Origin: Janibacter sp. DB-40
Lineage (GTDB): Bacteria > Actinomycetota > Actinomycetes > Actinomycetales > Dermatophilaceae
DNA: 64,000 nucleotides
NCBI RefSeq assembly: GCF_029510815.1
Contig: NZ_CP120360.1
Coordinates: 2,356,001 to 2,420,000, forward strand
Direction of reading: 5' to 3'
Part shown: positions 57,135 to 64,000 of the stretch, one piece after another
Position numbering within the stretch: position 1 is the first letter of the stretch
Layout: each line of letters starts with the position of its first letter
Made by a program: the position numbers and the translations under genes
The notes under the pieces: generated by a model
The model's database searches: none
Seen by the model: the letters and a program-made list of their open reading frames with translations, nothing else
Told to the model about the DNA's origin: nothing

Positions 57135-59096
57135 GTGCGGATACTGCGGATCTCGCACAGCGGTGTGGTGGATGCCTGGCGGGAGCGTGAGCGGGTCGTC
57201 CGCCGCCACGGCCACGAGGTCACCTCGGTGACCGCCCGGGTGTGGGACGAAGGGGGCCGCGACGTCCTCCTCCAGGCCCGGCCCGGTGAGGACGTCATCG
57301 GCGTGCGCACCCTGGGGAGGCATCCCGCCCTCTTTGTCTACGACCCCCGTCCGCTCTGGTCACTCCTGGGTCAGCAGTGGGACGCTCTCGACCTGCACGA
57401 GGAGCCCTTCGCCCTCGCCACGGCCGAGATCCTGCTCCTGCGAGCCCTGCGCCGCTCCCGCACCCCCTTCTGCCTCTACTCGGCCCAGAACATCGACAAG
57501 CGCTACCCACCCCCCTTCCGCTGGGTCGAGCGGTGGGCGCTGCGGCACGCCGTGGCCGTCAGCGTGTGCAACGCGCAGGCGGGGCAGATCGTCACCCGCA
57601 AGGGCCTGACGGGGCGGGCGGTCCTCATCGGGCTGGGCATCGACAGGACGCGGTTCACCCACGGACCGGCGCGGCCCGACCGCGGGCCGGCCGTGCAGGT
57701 CGGGTACGTCGGCCGGCTGGCGTCGCACAAGGGCGTCGACGTCCTCCTCGAGGCGGTGGCAGCGGACCCGCACCTGCACCTGACGATCGCGGGCGCCGGC
57801 CCGGAGGAGGAGCAGCTGCGGGCACGGGCGGCAGCTCCCGACCTCGCCGGACGCGTGGAGTTCCTCGGGTCGGTGGCCACGGACGACCTGCCCGATGTCT
57901 ACCGGAGCGTGCACGTCCTCGCGGTTCCCTCCCGCACGACACCCGGGTGGCAGGAGCAGTTCGGTCGGGTCGCGGTCGAGGCGATGGCCTGCGGCACCCC
58001 CGTGGTGGCCAGTGACAGCGGTGCCCTGCCCGACGTCGTGCACGGAGCCGGCCTGCTGGTTCCACCCGACGACGCCACCTCGTTGGCTGCGGCACTGCGC
58101 CGTGCTGGCGCCGACCCCGATCTCTCGGGGAGAATGCGCCGCGAGGGGATCGTGCGCGCGAGTGCGTACGACTGGGAGTTCATCGGGGGGCAGTACGTGA
58201 CGCTGTACGAGGACATGGCGAAGGGCGGTGACCGGGTCGTCGGCGACGGCCTCGAGATCATCGTCGTCGCCTTCCACTCGGCGCGGCTGCTGCACGACAC
58301 CCTCGCCCCCATCGCGCACCTGCCGGTCACCGTGGTCGACAACTCCAGCGACCCCGCAGTGCTGCAGGTCTGCGACGAGCTGGGCGTGCGGTACCTGGAC
58401 CCCGGCCGCAACGGGGGCTTCGCCTTCGGCGTCAACCACGGACTCGCCCGCCGGCTGCGACCCGGCGCCGACGTGCTGCTGCTCAACCCCGACGCGGTCG
58501 TGGACGAGATCGGCGTCCGTGCGCTGCACGCTGCCCTCCACGAGGCCCCGGACCTGGCCAGCGTCGCCCCGGCACAGGTCGACGGGGCCGGGCGACCCGC
58601 ACGGGTGGCCTGGCCGTTGCCGACACCTTGGGGTGCGGCCCTCGAGGCGGTGGGACTCGGTCGACGTCGACGGGATGACTACGTCATCGGATCCGTGCTG
58701 CTGCTGCGCGCCCGGGCCCTGGAGCAGGTGGGTGGCCTTGACGAGTCCTTCTTCCTCTACGCCGAGGAGACCGACTGGGCCAAGCGGGCCGTCGACCTCG
58801 GCTGGCGCCACCGTCTCGTGCCGGAGGTGACGGCCCTCCACCTCGGCGCGGCGACGAGCTCGGACACCCGCCGCCGGGATGCCCACTTCCACGCCTCCCA
58901 GGAGCGGTACCACCGCAAGCACTTCGGGACCGTCGGCTGGCAGGCCACCCGGGCGGCCGTCGTCATCGGTTCCGCAGCACGGGCGGTGCTCCTCGACGGC
59001 GAGCGTGCGGCCGCCGCCCGGGAGCGGGCCCGCCGGTACCTGCGCGGACCGCTCGCCGTCGAGGCCGAGCTCCCCGGCGTCGGGGCCGCACCGTGA
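57135..59096 (+). CDS. GT4-GT2 fusion glycosyltransferase
   Basis: 653 residues. The N-terminal half (about 1-360) is GT4: RILRISHSGVVDAWRERERV, VGYVGRLASHKGVDVLLEAV, and EQFGRVAVEAMACGTPVVAS with E-x7-E. The C-terminal half (about 370-640) is GT2 of the rhamnosyl/galactofuranosyl type: LEIIVVAFHSARLLHDTLAP, NGGFAFGVNHGLAR, DVLLLNPDAV and YAEETDWAKRAV. Two sugars could be added by one protein. GTG 57135 is preferred to GTG 57126 because GAGGAG lies eight bases before it. GTGA couples it to the polymerase gene. Confidence 0.9.
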   Translation: MRILRISHSGVVDAWRERERVVRRHGHEVTSVTARVWDEGGRDVLLQARPGEDVIGVRTLGRHPALFVYDPRPLWSLLGQQWDALDLHEEPFALATAEILLLRALRRSRTPFCLYSAQNIDKRYPPPFRWVERWALRHAVAVSVCNAQAGQIVTRKGLTGRAVLIGLGIDRTRFTHGPARPDRGPAVQVGYVGRLASHKGVDVLLEAVAADPHLHLTIAGAGPEEEQLRARAAAPDLAGRVEFLGSVATDDLPDVYRSVHVLAVPSRTTPGWQEQFGRVAVEAMACGTPVVASDSGALPDVVHGAGLLVPPDDATSLAAALRRAGADPDLSGRMRREGIVRASAYDWEFIGGQYVTLYEDMAKGGDRVVGDGLEIIVVAFHSARLLHDTLAPIAHLPVTVVDNSSDPAVLQVCDELGVRYLDPGRNGGFAFGVNHGLARRLRPGADVLLLNPDAVVDEIGVRALHAALHEAPDLASVAPAQVDGAGRPARVAWPLPTPWGAALEAVGLGRRRRDDYVIGSVLLLRARALEQVGGLDESFFLYAEETDWAKRAVDLGWRHRLVPEVTALHLGAATSSDTRRRDAHFHASQERYHRKHFGTVGWQATRAAVVIGSAARAVLLDGERAAAARERARRYLRGPLAVEAELPGVGAAP

Positions 59097-60421
59097 GATC
59101 GTCCGGAGGGGCAGGGGTCGTCACCGTCACCGGCCTCGTCGCAGCAGGGGCCGGCGCCGCCGCCCTCGGCTGGATCGCCCCGCAGCAGCCGGCAGCGGCC
59201 CTCGCACTGGCGATCACGGTCCTCCTGCTCGGGATCTCGGCGGTGCGCCCCGTCACCGTCCCGCTGGTCGTCCTGCCCCTGCTCTACGTCGCAGCCAGGA
59301 CGGTCTACGGCGGGACCGATGTCTCCGTCTCGGACATCGCCCTGGCGGTCGGCACGCTCGCGGCACTCCTCTTCGGCCGACGGCCGTTCAGCCGCCCCCT
59401 GCGCAACCTGCTGTGGCTCACGGTCGTCTACCAGGTGGCCACTCTCTTCACGGTCGTGGCCAACCCCTACCCCGCCAACGCCCTGGACTGGCTCCACTCC
59501 TGGGTCCTCGTCGCCGGCGGGCTGCTCGTCGGCTGGAGCGTCGGGCGCGAGGGCGCGGGTCCTCTCGGTCTGAAGCTCATGCTGGCCGCAGCCGTCGTCC
59601 TGGCCACGTGGGTCACCGGGATCGGTGTGCTCCAGGCACTGGAGGGGAACCTCGAGCCGGTGTACCTCCCTCACGGGATGCACAAGAACTTCCTCGGGAC
59701 GATGCTGGGCACCACGGCCCTCATCGCCTACATCCGACCGATCTGGCTGAATCTGGGTCGACGGGCAGGGATGACCGTCTTCTGGTGGCTGGTGGTCGGG
59801 ATGGGGTTCACCCAGTCCCGCCAGGCCATCGTCGCCCTCGGTGTCGTCCTCGTCATCCTGGTCCTGCGCACGCACACCGACCGCCGTCGCTCCCGGGTGG
59901 TCCTCCTGGCCATCGTGCCCGCGCTCCTGGTCGTCCTCACCCTCGTGCGTGACCAGATCGCCAGCGGCAACGTGCACAACTCGTTCTTCACGCGCGTCGA
60001 GTCCTTCGCGGATGCCCTGTCGATCTGGCAGACCCAGCCGCTCGTCGGTGTCGGGCTGCGGTGGTGGTACACGGACCGCTTCTCCGCCGGCATCCAGCCA
60101 CCCAACGCCGAGATGGAGGTCCTCACCGCAGCGGGCCTCATCGGCCTCATCGGCTTCCTCGCCCTCATGGTCGGCAGCGTGGCGGTCCTGTGGCGGATGC
60201 CCCCGACGTACGGGATGCTCGCGGTCATGGTCGTCCTCGGACGATTCGTCCAGGGGCAGATGGACCTGTTCTGGGTGGCCGCCCAGACCTCCGTCCCGTT
60301 CGTCATCGCGGGGGTGTGCCTCGGCGCGTGCGCCCGTCACGAGCAGGGGGATGACGGTCCTGGCGAGCCGGCGACCGCCCGCGAGGACGCCCAGACGGCC
60401 GTGGGGGTCGGCCGCCCGTGA
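59093..60421 (+). CDS. O-antigen polymerase/ligase-like membrane protein (Wzy/WaaL type)
   Basis: 442 residues from GTG 59093 with about eleven helices. The large loop has MGFTQSRQAIVALGVVLVIL (the R-x-A motif region) and TQPLVGVGLRWWYTDRFSAG, resembling the P-x-x-G-x-G-x-x motif of the Wzy_C domain. Such proteins join repeat units or ligate chains at the outer face of the membrane. The C-terminal 30 residues are hydrophilic. GTGA couples it to the triple-fusion gene. Confidence 0.85.
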   Translation: MRSSGGAGVVTVTGLVAAGAGAAALGWIAPQQPAAALALAITVLLLGISAVRPVTVPLVVLPLLYVAARTVYGGTDVSVSDIALAVGTLAALLFGRRPFSRPLRNLLWLTVVYQVATLFTVVANPYPANALDWLHSWVLVAGGLLVGWSVGREGAGPLGLKLMLAAAVVLATWVTGIGVLQALEGNLEPVYLPHGMHKNFLGTMLGTTALIAYIRPIWLNLGRRAGMTVFWWLVVGMGFTQSRQAIVALGVVLVILVLRTHTDRRRSRVVLLAIVPALLVVLTLVRDQIASGNVHNSFFTRVESFADALSIWQTQPLVGVGLRWWYTDRFSAGIQPPNAEMEVLTAAGLIGLIGFLALMVGSVAVLWRMPPTYGMLAVMVVLGRFVQGQMDLFWVAAQTSVPFVIAGVCLGACARHEQGDDGPGEPATAREDAQTAVGVGRP

Positions 60422-63400
60422 GGATCACCCATCTCGTCCGCACCCCCAGCTTCGCCGGCGTGGAGCGGCACATCGCGGTCCTGGCCGCTGCGCAGCACGA
60501 TCGCGGGCACGAGGTGACCGTGCTCGGTGGCGACCAGAGACACATGCGCGCGGCCATCGACCGTGCAGGCGTCCGGCTGCTGCCGGCGACCGACCTGACG
60601 ACGACCCTGCGCCATCTCGCGGGCCCCGCGGGACGTGGCGCCGACGTCGTGGCGACGCACATGACCTCCGCCGACCTGACGGCGCTGGCCAGCCCGGCCC
60701 TCGCGCAGACCCCCATCGTGAGCACCCGTCACTTCGCCGCACGGCGCGGCTCGACCCGGGCCGTCCGCGCCGTGGCCGAGCGGGTGCAGCCCCGACTGGC
60801 TGCCGAGATCGCGGTGAGCGAGTACATCGCCGGCGCCCTGGACGTCGACGCGACCGTCATCCTCCCGGGGATCCCGGACCGGCCCGACGGGCCGGCGCCG
60901 TCCCGGCGGGACCGGACCGTGCTCGTCGCCCAACGTCTCGAGGCGGAGAAGTCGACCGACTCGGCCATCTCCGCCTTCGCCGAGTCCCGCCTGGCCGAGC
61001 ACGGGTGGCGGTTGGTCATCGCGGGGGACGGGTCCCAACGGGCCGAGCTGGAGGCGCTCGCGGCCCGGCTCGGCATCCGGGACGCCACGGACTTCGCGGG
61101 GCACCGCCGTGACGTCGACCGGCTCATGGCCGGCGCCGGCGTCCTCCTGGCCCCGTGCGCGACCGAGGGGATGGGCCTGACCGTCATCGAGGCGATGGCC
61201 TCGGGAACCCCCGTCGTGGCTGCGGCGGCCGGCGGGCACCTCGAGAGCGTCGGCGGTGTCACCGACGCGGCACTCTTCACCCCCGGGGATGCCGTGGACG
61301 CGGGCCGACTGCTCGCCGACCTGGCGAGCGATCCCGAGCGTCGTGACCGCTACGGACGAGCGCTCCGGGAGCGCCAGCGGCAGGTGTTCTCCGTCGCGGC
61401 GCAGGCGGAGGCCACGGACTCCCTCTTCCGACACCTCCTGGCCGGGAGCGACCTGCCCACCGCGCGCACTCAGCCGGGGCGGGACCTCGTCGTCATCTCC
61501 CTCGAGCCGTGGGACCGGGTCTGGCGCCGCAACCAGCACCTGCTGGCGGGGCTGCTGCGCGAGGACGCCTCCCTCCGGGTCCTCGTCGTCGAGCCCGCCC
61601 GTGATCCGCTGCACAGCCTGCGGACCGGGCACCCACCGAGGACTGGCCGTGATCTGCGCCGTGGACCCCACCTCCCCGGCGTCGGCCCGGACGCCCTGTG
61701 GCTCCTCGAACCGACCAAGGCGCTGCCCCGCCGCGTCGATGCGCACCAGGACGAGCGCTGGGCCGACGGCGTCCTCGCGGCCGCGAGCCGGCTCGGCCTC
61801 ACCCGACCTGTGCTCTGGGTCAACGACCCCCGCGGCGCCCTCGTCATGGAGCGCGCCGGGTGGCCGACGCTGTACGACATCACCGACGACTGGCTGGAGG
61901 CCGACCGCGATCCGGGTGCCCTGGCCAGGTTGACGGCCCACGAGGCCGCCCTGATGCGCCGTGCCGTCGAGGTCGTCGTCTGCTCGCGGACCCTCGTGGC
62001 GACCAAGTCGTCCCGCCGCCCGGTGACGTTGGTCCACAACGCCGTCGACCTCGGCGCGGTGGTACGGCCGACGACTCGTCCCGGCGACCTGCCCCCGGGG
62101 CCGGTCGCGACCTACGTCGGCACGCTCCACTCGGACCGACTGGACGTCGGGCTGTGCGAGGCGACGGCACGTGCGCTGTCGGGCCGGGGGACGCTCGTCC
62201 TCGTCGGTCCCGATGCACTGACCCGTGCCGAGCAGGACCGGCTCGACGGCGCAGGGGTCGTGCGACTGGGCGCGAAGGACCACCGGGTCGTCCCGGCCTA
62301 TCTCCAGCACGCCGACGCGCTGCTCGTGCCGCACGTCGTCGACGACTTCACCGACAGCCTCGACCCGATCAAGCTCTACGAGTACCGGGCAGTGGGCCGA
62401 CCGGTCATCACCACCCCGGTCGCCGGCTTCCGCGAGGCTGCCGACGACCGCCTCCGGGTCGTGGCGCCTGTCGACTTCCCCGATGCCGTCGCTGCTGCTC
62501 TCCCAGCCACGGACCGGTATCCGACCGGGGCGGAGCCCGAGGTGCCCGACTGGAGCGACCGGGTCCACGAGATGCGGGCCGTCATCGACCGCGTCGACTC
62601 CCACCGTGAGACCCCTGACGCCGACCCCGCCGGTGCGGACATCCCGGTCGAGGTGCGGGTACGCCTCGGGCACGCAGCCGCCCAGGTCCTCGCCCGACGG
62701 CACGGCCTGGACCTGCTGCACATCAAGGGCGACGCCCTCGACGAGCGGCTCGTGCACGCGGGTCGACGGGCCAGCGACGCCGACGTCCTCGTGCGTCCCG
62801 CCCACCTCGACCGGTTCCTCGCCGCGTGCGCGGAGGTCGGGTACCGCACGGTGAGCCGATTCGCCACCGGATCGCCCTTCGAGCACTCGACGACGTTGTG
62901 GCACGACGCGTGGGGGTACCTCGACGTTCACCGCCACTACCCCGGCATCGGGCTCCCCCCGGCGACTGCCTTCGACCGCCTCTGGTCCACCCGCACCTCA
63001 CGGACGGTGGCCGGGGTCGACGTCCCGACGCCGTCGCTGCCGGCCCAGGTGGGCATGCTCGTCCTGCACGCGGGTCGCACCACGCCGGGAGGCCAGGCCA
63101 GCGCCGACGTGCAGCACGCGTGGCACGGGGCGGACGCGGCCCGACGCGAGGCCGTGCGTCACTGGGTGCGGGAGTTCCTCGCGGAGGTCGCCTTCGCCGC
63201 AGGCACCGGGGAGCTGGGTTCCCTCCCCCCTTCGGCCGAGAAGGAGCTGTGGCTGGCGGTCACCCGGGAGGGACGACTGCAGGAGTGGCGTGCCCGGATC
63301 GCCGCTGCCCCGAACCTGCGCTCACGCGTTCTCCTCATGGCCCGGGCACCGCTGGTCAACATCGACCACCTCGCCCAGGAGCTCGGCCACCGGCCCTCGC

Positions 63401-63480
63401 GCCGCGAGATGGCCGTGGCCTTCCTCGACCGGGCCCGGCGGGCGGTTCGGGAGATCGCCCGACGAGGAGGTCGACGATGA
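60418..63480 (+). CDS. Triple fusion: GT4 + GT4 (TuaH-like) + NTP_transf_5-type nucleotidyltransferase
   Basis: 1020 residues in three parts. About 1-345 is GT4 (THLVRTPSFAGVERHIAVLA, VLVAQRLEAEKSTDSAISAF, TEGMGLTVIEAMASGTPVVA). About 355-720 is a second GT-B enzyme resembling TuaH-type transferases (LVVISLEPWDRVWRRNQHLL, TLYDITDDWLEADRD, KLYEYRAVGRPVITTPVAGF). About 745-1020 matches the uncharacterised nucleotidyltransferase family PF14907: LLHIKGDALDERL then RRASDADVLVRP, with the conserved Lys-Gly and D-x-D, and HDAWGYLDVHRHYPG. GTG 60418 overlaps the polymerase gene, and the end overlaps a PqqD-like gene. The target of the third domain is unknown. Confidence 0.85.
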   Translation: MRITHLVRTPSFAGVERHIAVLAAAQHDRGHEVTVLGGDQRHMRAAIDRAGVRLLPATDLTTTLRHLAGPAGRGADVVATHMTSADLTALASPALAQTPIVSTRHFAARRGSTRAVRAVAERVQPRLAAEIAVSEYIAGALDVDATVILPGIPDRPDGPAPSRRDRTVLVAQRLEAEKSTDSAISAFAESRLAEHGWRLVIAGDGSQRAELEALAARLGIRDATDFAGHRRDVDRLMAGAGVLLAPCATEGMGLTVIEAMASGTPVVAAAAGGHLESVGGVTDAALFTPGDAVDAGRLLADLASDPERRDRYGRALRERQRQVFSVAAQAEATDSLFRHLLAGSDLPTARTQPGRDLVVISLEPWDRVWRRNQHLLAGLLREDASLRVLVVEPARDPLHSLRTGHPPRTGRDLRRGPHLPGVGPDALWLLEPTKALPRRVDAHQDERWADGVLAAASRLGLTRPVLWVNDPRGALVMERAGWPTLYDITDDWLEADRDPGALARLTAHEAALMRRAVEVVVCSRTLVATKSSRRPVTLVHNAVDLGAVVRPTTRPGDLPPGPVATYVGTLHSDRLDVGLCEATARALSGRGTLVLVGPDALTRAEQDRLDGAGVVRLGAKDHRVVPAYLQHADALLVPHVVDDFTDSLDPIKLYEYRAVGRPVITTPVAGFREAADDRLRVVAPVDFPDAVAAALPATDRYPTGAEPEVPDWSDRVHEMRAVIDRVDSHRETPDADPAGADIPVEVRVRLGHAAAQVLARRHGLDLLHIKGDALDERLVHAGRRASDADVLVRPAHLDRFLAACAEVGYRTVSRFATGSPFEHSTTLWHDAWGYLDVHRHYPGIGLPPATAFDRLWSTRTSRTVAGVDVPTPSLPAQVGMLVLHAGRTTPGGQASADVQHAWHGADAARREAVRHWVREFLAEVAFAAGTGELGSLPPSAEKELWLAVTREGRLQEWRARIAAAPNLRSRVLLMARAPLVNIDHLAQELGHRPSRREMAVAFLDRARRAVREIARRGGRR

Positions 63481-63761
63481 GCGCGCTGGCGCCGTTCGTC
63501 GTCCCGCCGGACGTGGGGTGGACGTGCACCGTGGACGAAGGGGGTGCCCCCCGCGTCTTCGTCGCGCCGCTCCCGAGCGGTCCGGTGGACGTGCTCCCCG
63601 ATGAGTCGGCGATCATCTGGCTGGCCGCGGTCGAGGGCACCGGCCCCGTGGTCGACGAGGTCGCCCGCACCACCGGGCACCCACCCGAGGTGATCCGTGA
63701 GGACGTGGAGGCCTTCGTGGGCGAGCTCCTCGCACGCGGTTTCCTGGCCCGACCGGGGTGA
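63477..63761 (+). CDS. PqqD-like small protein (RRE-type)
   Basis: 94 residues, ATG overlapping the preceding stop (ATGA). The pattern VDVLPDESAIIWLAAVEGTG, then VVDEVARTTGHPPEVIREDV and a final FVGELLARGFL, is that of PqqD-family winged-helix proteins: a strand pair, L-x-x-x-a-x-x-I-W, and a C-terminal helix with the LxxxGF end. PqqD proteins bind peptides in RiPP pathways, but they also occur with PF14907 nucleotidyltransferases in polysaccharide loci, as here. A GACGAAGGGGG copy lies in its 5' part. No precursor peptide is seen in the window. Confidence 0.75.
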   Translation: MSALAPFVVPPDVGWTCTVDEGGAPRVFVAPLPSGPVDVLPDESAIIWLAAVEGTGPVVDEVARTTGHPPEVIREDVEAFVGELLARGFLARPG

Positions 63762-63777
63762 CCTCGCGCGGGGCTCC

Positions 63778-64000
63778 TCAGTCGGCGAGGTGCCAGGTGT
63801 ACTCGGGCTCGGGCCCGTGGGGGTGATGGCGTCGGACCCCGCCGGAGACGCGGTGCACGATCTCGCAGATGTCCGGCAGCACGTCGAGGGGGATGGCCGT
63901 GATGAGGTGGTCGTCGATCCCGGCCACGTCGAACTTCAGCAGGTCGATGTGGTCCTCGAGACGCAGCACGCCCCGGAGGGCATCGCCGATCCCCTCGGTC
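63778..64000 (-). CDS. 3' end of an unrecognised gene (cut by window edge)
   Basis: About 73 residues at the C-terminus of a protein that enters from the right: ALRGVLRLEDHIDLLKFDVA, then DVLPDICEIVHRVSGGVRRH and the end EPEYTWHLAD. No family is recognised from this fragment. It converges on the PqqD-like gene across 16 bases. Confidence 0.5.
   Translation of the reverse strand, partial: TEGIGDALRGVLRLEDHIDLLKFDVAGIDDHLITAIPLDVLPDICEIVHRVSGGVRRHHPHGPEPEYTWHLAD

Noticed and set aside
60337..62937. 866-codon minus-strand open frame opposite the triple-fusion gene
   Set aside because: Antisense shadow; the sense strand has clear glycosyltransferase motifs throughout.

Overview
The window is high-GC bacterial DNA (roughly 70% G+C) packed with short-spaced or overlapping genes, frequent GTG starts and start codons placed 6-8 bases after a TANNNT -10 element. 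Gene content and order (lpdA, purine nucleoside phosphorylase, a pmmB-type sugar mutase, add, deoA, cdd; an AccA3-type biotin carboxylase; Tat and Pkn-type proteins; no outer-membrane genes) point to an actinomycete, probably Micrococcales/Intrasporangiaceae. The genus cannot be fixed by eye. No rRNA, tRNA, CRISPR array or insertion sequence was recognised, and no stretch over 300 bases lacks a gene.

1-13.5 kb: an acyl-CoA dehydrogenase (cut by the edge) faces a MerR regulator across a perfect palindrome. Next come a metallo-beta-lactamase-fold/SDR pair with an AraC regulator, two near-identical tandem secreted von Willebrand A (vWA) proteins behind a promoter with a double dyad operator, a membrane Ser/Thr kinase with an overlapping XRE-type gene, a LuxR/MalT-like ATPase regulator whose HTH is out of frame, and a YceI protein.

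13.5-29.4 kb: a MoxR ATPase/CoxE-like vWA pair, a two-component system with a DUF4173/DUF4153-type membrane protein, an acyl-CoA carboxylase alpha chain, an MFS transporter with two extra beta-sandwich domains, and an LpdA-like flavoprotein. Then comes the plus-strand arm of nucleoside salvage: purine nucleoside phosphorylase, a sugar mutase split by a 55-bp insertion, a uridine-kinase-like P-loop kinase, an IMPACT protein and DeoC.

29.4-39.1 kb (minus strand): a BMP-type nucleoside-binding lipoprotein, its ABC ATPase and two permeases, cytidine deaminase, thymidine phosphorylase, a cupin and adenosine deaminase, reading as one uptake-and-degradation unit. An M20 amidohydrolase follows. Much of this gene order resembles the lpdA-deoD-pmmB-add-deoA-cdd region of Mycobacterium tuberculosis.

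39.1-63.8 kb: mannose-1-P guanylyltransferase, a mannosyltransferase, MarR, a 2'-5' RNA ligase-like protein and TrpRS lead into a large surface-polysaccharide locus. It holds at least seven glycosyltransferase genes (three of them multidomain fusions), an acyltransferase, an ABC flippase-like transporter, UDP-glucuronate decarboxylase, a PAP2 phosphatase, a Wzc-like tyrosine kinase and a Wzy-like polymerase. The locus ends with a glycosyltransferase-glycosyltransferase-nucleotidyltransferase triple fusion coupled to a PqqD-like gene, the least conventional part of the window.

Across the whole window an 11-mer, GACGAAGGGGG, recurs 14 times on both strands, in several reading frames and between genes.
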